Below are positions 17,396 to 23,646 of a stretch of 38,308 nt of DNA, piece by piece. Both the position numbers and the translations under genes were made by a program. The DNA lies in contig JAUVVA010000025.1 in the NCBI GenBank assembly GCA_030604905.1, forward strand, positions 1 to 38,308, read 5' to 3'. The first letter of the stretch is position 1; the number at the start of each line of letters is the position of its first letter. The notes beneath the pieces are model-generated. The model was not told the origin of the DNA and searched no databases. It was given only the letters and a program-made list of their open reading frames with translations. Origin of the DNA: Verrucomicrobiota bacterium. GTDB lineage: Bacteria > Verrucomicrobiota > Verrucomicrobiia > Opitutales > Opitutaceae.

Positions 17396-18787
17396 TCACG
17401 CGCCGCTTGTCCGCGCTCGGTTGAGGTCCACCAAGGACCGCTCAAGCTCCGTCTCCATCTTGCGGTCAATCGTGTAGAAGCTGGTCGCCACCGCGGTGGC
17501 CACGGCGAAGCCGGCGGGAATCAGGCTCATCAAGAGCAACAAGGTATGGTTCGTCTGGGCCGACTGCGCGACGTTTGCGGTAAAGCCCGAATAAGCCAGA
17601 ATCCAGAACGCGACGGCCGGGCCGACCGACCAGCCGATTTTTTGCGAGGCCGTGCCGGCGGAAAAAATGATGCCGGTGGAGCGATGCCCGAACTTCACCG
17701 AGCCATAGTCGGCCGTATCGGCGATCATCGCCCAGAAGAGCGGCATCATGGGAGCGGCCACGAACGCGATCAGGATCTGGTTCAAAATCATCAGCCCGAA
17801 AGCGTCGCGTGGGATAAAATAGAACCAGACCAAAAGCCCGGCGAAGGCGAGATTCAGGATGATGTAGGCCCGCTTCTTGCCCCCGATCCAGGAGCAGATC
17901 GACTTGGCGAACAGCACGGCCACCACGGCGGCCACGCTATTGTAGAGCAGCAGCTTCGTGCCCCAATCCTCGCGCTCCACGACGTATTTGAAATAATGCA
18001 GCACCGTGGTGGCGCGGATGGCCTGACTCATCACGGTGAGAATGCTGATGACGATGATCATCACCCACGGCCCGTTGCGCACCAACTCGCGCAGTTCCCG
18101 CCCGATCGGCTCGTGCTTTTGCTCAACAGGCCGGATGCGCTCCTGGCTGCTCTTGAAGGTGTAGAAGAAAAGCCCGCCCGCCATCAGCGCGAGCACGGCC
18201 ACGCCGCCGGTGTAGCCGACCTGCTGGTTCCCCCGACCGATGACGTCGATAAAGAAAGGCAGCAACAAGGTCACCGCAACGATGCCGGCATTGGCACCGA
18301 TGAATCGAAACGACGCGAGCACGGTTCGCTCCTCGGACTTGGCGGTCATCACGCCCATCAAGGCTCCGTAGGGAACGTTGATGGCGGTATAGACCATCAT
18401 CATCAACGTGTAGGTCACGTAGGCATAAACGAGCTTCGCGGTCGCGCCGACATCGGGCGTGTAGAAGGTCAACACGCCGCAGGCCATGTAGGGCCCGATC
18501 ATCCAAAGCAGCCACGGGCGGAATTTGCCCATCGGGCTTTTGGTGCGATCCGCAATGGCGCCCATGATGGGATCATTGATCCAATCCCAAGTGCGCACGA
18601 CCAAGAGCATGGTGCCGAGCGCGGCGGCCGATATACCGAAAACGTCGGTATAAAAGATCGCCATGAAGTTCATGAATATGCCGAAGAACAGGCACGAGGC
18701 CATGTCGCCGGCGGCGTATCCAAATTTCTCATTCCATCCAAGTTTGGCGGCGGGGTCTTGGGTGGAAGGGGTATTTTCGAGGGGCAT
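17396..18787 (-). CDS. GPH-family sugar:cation symporter
   Basis: The protein has 463 residues and about 12 hydrophobic segments. It belongs to the glycoside-pentoside-hexuronide (melibiose carrier) family of the major facilitator superfamily. The N-terminus KFGYAAGDMASCLFFGIFMN and the motif RTWDWINDPIMGAIADRTKS, followed by GKFRPWLLW, are typical. It imports sugars or small glycosides across the inner membrane with Na+ or H+. It starts 9 bp after the stop of the upstream gene, so it is the third gene of an operon with GH130 and the GH-A-like protein. The likely cargo is the mannose-containing disaccharide or oligosaccharide used by GH130. That cargo is inferred. Confidence 0.9.
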   Translation of the reverse strand: MPLENTPSTQDPAAKLGWNEKFGYAAGDMASCLFFGIFMNFMAIFYTDVFGISAAALGTMLLVVRTWDWINDPIMGAIADRTKSPMGKFRPWLLWMIGPYMACGVLTFYTPDVGATAKLVYAYVTYTLMMMVYTAINVPYGALMGVMTAKSEERTVLASFRFIGANAGIVAVTLLLPFFIDVIGRGNQQVGYTGGVAVLALMAGGLFFYTFKSSQERIRPVEQKHEPIGRELRELVRNGPWVMIIVISILTVMSQAIRATTVLHYFKYVVEREDWGTKLLLYNSVAAVVAVLFAKSICSWIGGKKRAYIILNLAFAGLLVWFYFIPRDAFGLMILNQILIAFVAAPMMPLFWAMIADTADYGSVKFGHRSTGIIFSAGTASQKIGWSVGPAVAFWILAYSGFTANVAQSAQTNHTLLLLMSLIPAGFAVATAVATSFYTIDRKMETELERSLVDLNRARTSGA

Positions 18788-18796
18788 GCGAAGGGA

Positions 18797-19993
18797 CTAG
18801 GGCGGCGGCTGAAGCCACGCGGCGGCGGCGCGGTTGTATTCCGCTTGGGTGGGGCGACGACCATGCTTGGCCGTAAACTCTTCGACGAATCCGTTGGCCT
18901 TGGCCAAGAAGTCGCGATGCAGGTGCCAGGCGGGCTGCTTCACGCCCTCCTTGTCGATCAACCAAAAACCGCGGTGCTTCCCCGCCTCGTTGATCTCGTT
19001 GCAGTAAAGTTCCCAGTAGAGAACGAAGGGGCAGCCCCATTCAAGGCTCCAGCGCATCACGCGGCGGGAGTATTCGGACTGTTTTTCAGGACTCTCGACC
19101 TGCTCCAGATTAAAGCCGTATTCGCCGATAAACACGCGTTTGCCCGGAATGTCGGAGGGGGGCAGGTGCTTTTCGATGTAGTCCAAAGCTTGGAAAACTC
19201 GTTTCCTCCCCACTTCGCCACCGCGCATTGCCGCCGTGGTGGTCACGTCGTAGCTCGACCACGACACGAAGTCGGTTTTGATGTGCGGGAGCACAGTGTT
19301 TACGATGGTCGGCTTGCCTTGGTCCATGGACTTCCGGACGTGGTTGAGCTCAACGTAATAGTAGATCCGCACACCATGATGCTCGGTCTCGCGAATCGCG
19401 TCCGCTATGGCCTTTTGGCGCAGATTGAACCACTGAATCGCGCCTTGGATCGTCTCGGGAGTCGGATCCAAATCGTAGTTGTAGTTCAGCTTGAGCATGT
19501 GCCAATCGCCCTCCCAGTTTCCGAGGTAGAACGACTTGCCCGTGCCCGAATAAGTTTTCAGCAGGTGGACGGTGAACTCATGGATCTCACGGTAAATGGC
19601 ATCGGCCTCGTCTTGCGGGATCGAGCCTTGGTTGAAACCGGACATGCGATCCGCGAAGGGATAAATCCAAAGCATGATATTCCGGAAAGGCAGATCGAAC
19701 ACCCGGCCGTAGTCCGGATATTTACGAAGCAAATCCATCACGCTGCGAATCTCCGGATCCTTCGCAAAACCGTAGTTCTCCTTGTAGTTGGGGCCGACGG
19801 CTATCTTGAGCGTGTCGCTGCCCAGTTCGAGGATGCCTTTTGCCGTTTCGAGCAGAGCGCTTTCATCGGTGAACTGATACCTCACCCCGATGGTTTGCGT
19901 CCCGATCGCCGTGCTCAGCATCGGGACAGTGTCGGAGCGCAAGCCAGCCACCATGCTGAAAAGGGCTAACGAAAGAATGGCGGGCTTCCACAT
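18797..19993 (-). CDS. Secreted clan GH-A-like glycoside hydrolase, family not assigned
   Basis: The protein has 398 residues with an N-terminal signal peptide (MWKPAILSLALFSMVAGLRS). The sequence looks like a (beta/alpha)8 barrel with two glutamates where retaining clan GH-A enzymes carry acid/base and nucleophile: E161 in FYLGNWEGDWHM and E291 in VFIGEYGFN, 130 residues apart. YYYVELNHVR and a Trp-rich end (FVLYWELYCNE) fit such a barrel. I do not recognise the family. Lying 6 bp after GH130 and 9 bp before the symporter, it probably trims the glycan to the disaccharide that GH130 uses, for example as a mannosidase or endo-acting enzyme. That role is inference from context. Confidence 0.72.
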   Translation of the reverse strand: MWKPAILSLALFSMVAGLRSDTVPMLSTAIGTQTIGVRYQFTDESALLETAKGILELGSDTLKIAVGPNYKENYGFAKDPEIRSVMDLLRKYPDYGRVFDLPFRNIMLWIYPFADRMSGFNQGSIPQDEADAIYREIHEFTVHLLKTYSGTGKSFYLGNWEGDWHMLKLNYNYDLDPTPETIQGAIQWFNLRQKAIADAIRETEHHGVRIYYYVELNHVRKSMDQGKPTIVNTVLPHIKTDFVSWSSYDVTTTAAMRGGEVGRKRVFQALDYIEKHLPPSDIPGKRVFIGEYGFNLEQVESPEKQSEYSRRVMRWSLEWGCPFVLYWELYCNEINEAGKHRGFWLIDKEGVKQPAWHLHRDFLAKANGFVEEFTAKHGRRPTQAEYNRAAAAWLQPPP

Positions 19994-19999
19994 GGCGAT

Positions 20000-21076
20000 T
20001 TAGGCGACCGCGTGCGAGGCCAGCTCCGCCCGATCCGAAACCGGATTCGCTTTCAGATACGCCAGCAGCTCGGACACGGAGCAGGTGGCCACCGCGCAGA
20101 CCACATCGCCGCCGCCGTAATAAACGAAAAGCGTGTCGCCCTTGATCACGTTGCCGCAAGGGAAGGCGACCCCTTTGTAGAAGCCTTGGGTTTCCCACTG
20201 TTGGTCCGGCTCCATCAACCAGTCTGGAGTGCGGCAAAGCACTTTGGTGGGGTCGTTGAGATCCAGGAGAAGCGCGCCGGTGCGGTAGTATTTGTCGGGG
20301 CCTACGCCATGGTAAAGCGTCAGCCAACCGTCCTCGGTTTTGAGCGGCGGAGTCGAGCCGCCGATCTTGCACTCCCAGTCATACTCGGCCTTGGCCAGCA
20401 ACTGGAGCCGCTTCGCCTCGAGCAAGTCGTCGCACGCGGCGATCCAAATCGCCGGATGCTGAGTGCCATACTCGGGACCGGTCCATGACATGGGCCGATG
20501 GAGCGTGTAGAACTTGCCGTTGATTTTCTCAGGGAAAATAATCACGTCGCGATCATCCACGGTGGCGTCGGTCAGACGGCCCGCGCGCCAATACTCCTTA
20601 AAGTCCTTGGTGATCAGCAGGTGCGTGGAGGTGATATTCTTGCGCAGCGCGATGGGCAGCTCATCAGGTAGCTTCTCCCGGAAATGCGGAGGAACATAGC
20701 TGGTGTTGCTGAAATCCCCCTTGTCGAGTTCCCAATATCTGCCGGGCGGATTCATGCGCGCGGCGTAAGTGATGAAAAAGTATTCGCCGAACTTTACGAT
20801 ACGCGGATCCTCCATGCAGCCCATGTCCGCGCCCGTAGCCGGCGGGGCGAAGAGCGGTTCGGATGAGCAGCGCTCGAAGTGAAACCCGTCCTTGCTCTTG
20901 GCCATGCCGAGATAGACCAGGTGTTTGTCGTCATGCCCGGCGGCGCGGTAGAGGAGGATGAATTCGTCGCGCTTCTCGTCATACCACGCGGCCGGATTGG
21001 TGACCACGGAGCATTGCCAGGCGCTATCGGCGACGGGACCCAGGATCGGATTCCCGGCGTATTTTTTCAGTTTCAT
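20000..21076 (-). CDS. GH130 beta-1,4-mannoside phosphorylase
   Basis: The protein has 358 residues with no signal peptide, so it is cytoplasmic. It is a five-bladed beta-propeller of family GH130. YAGNPILGP at the start, LLYRAAG, VYLGMAKSKDGFHF and the E-D-P-R motif (residues 89-92, with D90 as the expected catalytic acid) are hallmarks. Family members phosphorolyse beta-1,4-mannosides: mannosyl-glucose, mannobiose and longer mannosides, or Man-beta-1,4-GlcNAc from the N-glycan core. With a GH85 endoglycosidase nearby, Man-beta-1,4-GlcNAc is the most likely substrate, giving mannose-1-phosphate and GlcNAc. A beta-mannosidase-type GH130 is the alternative. It is followed after 6 bp by the GH-A-like gene. 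Confidence 0.9.
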   Translation of the reverse strand: MKLKKYAGNPILGPVADSAWQCSVVTNPAAWYDEKRDEFILLYRAAGHDDKHLVYLGMAKSKDGFHFERCSSEPLFAPPATGADMGCMEDPRIVKFGEYFFITYAARMNPPGRYWELDKGDFSNTSYVPPHFREKLPDELPIALRKNITSTHLLITKDFKEYWRAGRLTDATVDDRDVIIFPEKINGKFYTLHRPMSWTGPEYGTQHPAIWIAACDDLLEAKRLQLLAKAEYDWECKIGGSTPPLKTEDGWLTLYHGVGPDKYYRTGALLLDLNDPTKVLCRTPDWLMEPDQQWETQGFYKGVAFPCGNVIKGDTLFVYYGGGDVVCAVATCSVSELLAYLKANPVSDRAELASHAVA

Positions 21077-21193
21077 ATTTGGAATGGGATTATGCGGGAT
21101 GAATGACCAAGGGACGGGCGACCGATCTCACTCGATCAGGTAATGTCGCCCCTGCGTGCGTTGGTCTGCCCGGTGCTTTTGCCGGCGGAGCTT

Positions 21194-21216
21194 GCCTCTG
21201 GTGGGAAACCAGTGGC
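21194..21216 (-). terminator. Possible weak stem-loop after the pseudopilin gene
   Basis: GCCTCTGGT and ACCAGTGGC form a nine-position stem with one mismatch around a GGGAA loop, 17 bp past the pseudopilin stop. No T-run follows on the minus strand, so it is a pause, processing or partial terminator site at best. It may lower readthrough from the pseudopilin gene into GH130. Confidence 0.35.
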
Positions 21217-21232
21217 CTCCGACAAGCGCAGC

Positions 21233-21961
21233 CTACTGAAACTGGGCCAGTTTCGTCAGCTTGGGATCGATGGGAAAATCCATGATGCGCGCGCTACCAT
21301 CCAAGAACAGAACGGGAGCGGCACGACCGTCGCGGTGGTAGTAGTATAGACCCTGACGTCCGACCGGGGGAGCCAGCAGGGCGGCGTCCACGATGTTGGC
21401 GGCCGAGATTTCGTAGGCTCCACTCATGGCGTAAATAGTCCGGGAAGGTTCGATGAACTCGCTCATGTTCCGATGCCTTGCCGTGGTCTGGTTACTAACC
21501 AAGCCCTGCGCTTGAGATCCTTTGGCGACGTTGAAGATGCGATTGACCGCCCAGGTTGTCGCATAGCCGGAACGGAGAAAAGCAGGCTCGTTCGGCACAT
21601 AGGGGTCCCGAATCTCGCCGAGAACATTGTTCACGCGGTCAATGTTTCCAGCGGGAGAGCGCGCCAGGTAGGTCGCCCACTGGCGCATTGTGAGCTCAAA
21701 GTATTGAAAGGCGCCCGGGCTGTCCGCGTTATCGCCTTGCCCCAAAATGGCGCCCCGATTGTCTTGGGCATAAAGCATGGTGGCCATGCCAATCTGCTTG
21801 ATGTTGCTTACGGCCTGCGCGGATCGCGCGCTCTTGCGAACGGAACTCACCGTAGGGATGAGGATGGCGGCAAGGACGCCGATGATGGCGATGACGGTGA
21901 GGAGTTCGATCAGGGTGAATGCCCGGCTGGCCGACTGACGGGGGTGACGAATGGCTTTCAT
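21233..21961 (-). CDS. Type II secretion-like pseudopilin (prepilin-type N-terminus)
   Basis: The protein has 242 residues. It begins with a short basic leader and the prepilin peptidase site and helix RAFTLIELLTVIAIIGVLAA (the conserved Glu at +5 is present), and continues as a globular domain ending with YYYHRDGRAAPVLFLDGSAR. This is the DUF1559-like, H-x-G...DG pattern common in Planctomycetota and Verrucomicrobiota pseudopilins. Such proteins are inner-membrane anchored and may form short pseudopili. It is the first gene upstream of the GH130 operon (156 bp away) and has a copy of the 19-bp motif 106 bp upstream. It is therefore probably induced together with glycan use. A second pseudopilin sits in the other gene block at 25369. 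Confidence 0.9.
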   Translation of the reverse strand: MKAIRHPRQSASRAFTLIELLTVIAIIGVLAAILIPTVSSVRKSARSAQAVSNIKQIGMATMLYAQDNRGAILGQGDNADSPGAFQYFELTMRQWATYLARSPAGNIDRVNNVLGEIRDPYVPNEPAFLRSGYATTWAVNRIFNVAKGSQAQGLVSNQTTARHRNMSEFIEPSRTIYAMSGAYEISAANIVDAALLAPPVGRQGLYYYHRDGRAAPVLFLDGSARIMDFPIDPKLTKLAQFQ

Positions 21962-22066
21962 AGGGGGTAATTTGAGGGAAGAAGGACCCGCAGGTCCCGG
22001 GGGATGCTTCAGTGAAGAATACCTTACACCGCCTCCTGGTTTTGTTAATCCGCCTTTCTGCCAAAG

Positions 22067-22085
22067 ATCCGTGGATATTTGACGT
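22067..22085 (-). promoter_or_regulatory. Candidate operator, copy E of the 19-bp motif
   Basis: The plus strand reads ATCCGTGGATATTTGACGT, 106 bp upstream of the pseudopilin start. A second ATCCG-C-C lies 19 bp before it at 22048, giving a tandem arrangement of half-sites. The last five bases overlap the start of the gene remnant at 22081-22131. This copy probably drives the pseudopilin, GH130, GH-A-like and symporter genes. Confidence 0.5.
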
Positions 22086-22131
22086 CCGCGGTCCTAGCGG
22101 TCCCCGCCGCTTCCTCCGCCTCCGCGTGCAG
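22081..22131 (+). pseudogene. Remnant of a secreted-protein C-terminus (RRFLRLRVQ)
   Basis: Seventeen codons read DVRGPSGPRRFLRLRVQ, nearly the same ending as the M6 protease tail at the left end of the window (SPRRFLRLRVQ and stop). Twenty consecutive bases (CGCCGCTTCCTCCGCCTCCG) are shared by the two places. Where the protease has TAA, this copy has CAA and reads on into unrelated codons. No body of a gene lies upstream. This is best seen as the tail of a deleted gene that encoded the same C-terminal module. Confidence 0.6.
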
Positions 22132-22141
22132 CAAGTCGCGT

Positions 22142-22153
22142 GGTTAGGTAACC
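22142..22153. promoter_or_regulatory. Near-copy of the GGTTAGCTAACC palindrome
   Basis: GGTTAGGTAACC differs at one base from GGTTAGCTAACC, the palindromic form of the element found at the ends of three genes downstream. Here it lies between the tails of two lost genes and supplies a TAG stop (22145-22147) in the frame of the PEP-CTERM remnant. It may be a decayed copy of the same element. Confidence 0.35.
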
Positions 22154-22339
22154 CAGCGCGAGCATGGTCTCACCCGGGTCGCCTTCTGGCGTGACCTGAC
22201 CGGAGTTGCCAGCGGCTCCTCATCCATCATGGCCATCGACGACGTGACCTTCTCCGCGATTCCCGAGCCCTCTGCCTTCGCCGCCCTCGCCGGCCTTGGC
22301 GCCCTCGGTCTCGCAGCCTCCCGCCGTCGTCGGCGCTGA
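22148..22339 (+). pseudogene. Remnant of a PEP-CTERM protein (C-terminal part only)
   Basis: The frame reads LTRVAFWRDLTGVASGSSSI, then MAIDDVTFSAIPEPSAFAAL and a hydrophobic stretch ending in basic RRRRR before TGA at 22337-22339. IPEPSAFAALAG matches the sorting signal of the intact PEP-CTERM protein in this window. The frame is closed by a TAG at 22145, leaving about 60 codons, and the first ATG (22229) would give only 36 residues, too short for a working protein of this type. A proper terminator follows 32 bp later, which supports a once-real gene whose 5' part was deleted. A very short working peptide cannot be excluded. Confidence 0.65.
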
Positions 22340-22370
22340 TCCACGCGCTCGTTCCGCGTTGCTTCCTGGC

Positions 22371-22403
22371 ACCCGCCGCACGTGTCCACGCCGGCGGGTT
22401 TTT
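22371..22403 (+). terminator. Rho-independent terminator of the lost PEP-CTERM gene
   Basis: ACCCGCCG and CGGCGGGT form an eight-bp perfect stem around a 13-base loop, followed by TTTT. It lies 32 bp after the stop of the PEP-CTERM remnant and upstream of the SGNH hydrolase gene. The rest of this gap (22404-22565) holds a run of nine C at 22551-22559 and nothing else I can identify. Confidence 0.75.
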
Positions 22404-22565
22404 CGCGCCCCGCCAGCTCCTGGGCCACGACTCCACGCCACCTACGTAGTCCGAGCTTGATTTGGATCGCGTTTCTTCGGCTCATCCCCTCGCTCCCCTC
22501 CCTCCGCTCCGCCTTGCCGCCATCGGCCTTGGCGTGGGTCGCAACCTCCGCCCCCCCCCGCTCCC

Positions 22566-23588
22566 TTGGTCCTCATCCACCAGTCCATCGAGTTTCACAA
22601 CACCGCCGCGCTCGAGCCGCTCCACGGCCTGCCCGGCCTCGCCCTCGTGCGCTTTCCCCGCGCCGTGCGCGAGGCGCTCAACCCCCGCGGCCGCTTCATC
22701 GCAGCCTTGGCCGTCGGATGCGAGCTGCGCTTCGTCACCCCCGCCCCGACTTTTCAACTCACCCTGCTCGCCCACGCCGACGAGGTTCGTCTCCAGATTT
22801 ACTGCGGCGACTTTGCCCACTCCGAACCGGTGCTCGCCCCGGGCCAGACCCGCGTGCTCCACCTCTCCCCGCCCGAGCGCTTCGCCCTCGTCCCACGCGC
22901 CACCTTGTCGACCACCGCCTTCTCCCCCGAGGTCTGGCGCGTGCAGATCTCCGGCGGCGGCGTCTCCTTCCTCGGTCTCGATACGCTCGGCTTTCCGCTC
23001 CGCCCCCCGGCTCCCACGGAGAAACCCCGCCTGCGCTGGCTCGCGCATGGATCCTCCATCACCCACTCCTGGGCAAAAGGCTACCCCCACCAAGCCGCAC
23101 GGCGCCTCCGCGCCGACGTGCTCAACAAAGGCATGAGCGGCTCCTGCCATTGCGAACCCGAACTCGCCGCCCACCTCGCGACCGAGAGCTGGCACTTCGC
23201 CACGCTCGAACTCGGGGTCAACATGCGCGGCGAGTTCTCCCCCGAAGCCTTCGCCCTCCGGGCCGCCCGGATGCTCGACACGCTGCTCAAAGCCAAACCC
23301 GGCGCGCCCGTCTTCCTCATCACCCACTTCCCAAACCTCGACCACCACCCGCTCGGTGAGCCCGGCCTCGCCGGCCGCCGCCAAGCCGCCTTCGACGAGA
23401 CACTGCGCGAGCTCGCCCGACGCCACGCCGCCCAGGGCGTGCACCTGATCGAAGGTCGGGAGGTCCTGACCGATTTTCACGGACTCTCCGCCGACCTCCT
23501 CCACCCTAGCGACCATGGTCACGTGCAGATGGGCGAAAACCTCGCCCGCCTGCTCTCCCCACATCTGACGGCCCTTCAGGTTAGCTAA
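22566..23588 (+). CDS. SGNH/GDSL-type hydrolase (carbohydrate esterase-like)
   Basis: The protein has 340 residues and no signal peptide. An N-terminal beta domain (about 1-150, HNTAALEPLHGLPGLALVRF and GCELRFVTPA) precedes an SGNH fold. WLAHGSSITHSW is block I with the nucleophile at S164, NKGMSGSC block II, ELGVNMRG block III and ADLLHPSDHGH block V, giving the D310-x-x-H313 pair. Such two-domain enzymes are often acetyl esterases acting on sugars. The start is uncertain: TTG at 22566 is used because the beta domain begins just after it and no ATG fits. A run of nine C lies seven bases upstream, where a sequencing or real frameshift could hide another start. The last codons GTT-AGC-TAA are part of the palindromic element. 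Confidence 0.82.
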   Translation: MVLIHQSIEFHNTAALEPLHGLPGLALVRFPRAVREALNPRGRFIAALAVGCELRFVTPAPTFQLTLLAHADEVRLQIYCGDFAHSEPVLAPGQTRVLHLSPPERFALVPRATLSTTAFSPEVWRVQISGGGVSFLGLDTLGFPLRPPAPTEKPRLRWLAHGSSITHSWAKGYPHQAARRLRADVLNKGMSGSCHCEPELAAHLATESWHFATLELGVNMRGEFSPEAFALRAARMLDTLLKAKPGAPVFLITHFPNLDHHPLGEPGLAGRRQAAFDETLRELARRHAAQGVHLIEGREVLTDFHGLSADLLHPSDHGHVQMGENLARLLSPHLTALQVS

Positions 23589-23592
23589 CCTT
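23580..23592 (+). promoter_or_regulatory. Palindromic element, copy 1 (GTTAGCTAACCTT)
   Basis: GTTAGCTAACCTT overlaps the end of the SGNH hydrolase (Val-Ser-stop) and lies 54 bp before the next start codon. With its flanks the palindrome here extends to 14 bp (AGGTTAGCTAACCT). The same 13 bases recur at 25312 and 27256. It could be an operator for the LacI-family protein encoded at 26191, or an RNA element. Confidence 0.5.
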
Positions 23593-23646
23593 CCAGCCAC
23601 GTGGCGCGGAACGGGGAGCCACGCACCCTGAGGGCACTGCCTTCAG

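Noticed and set aside
22549..22560. Run of nine C just before the SGNH hydrolase start as proof of a frameshift
   Set aside because: The protein domain begins after the run and is complete. A frame change there would only alter the start, so it is noted as an uncertainty rather than a broken gene.
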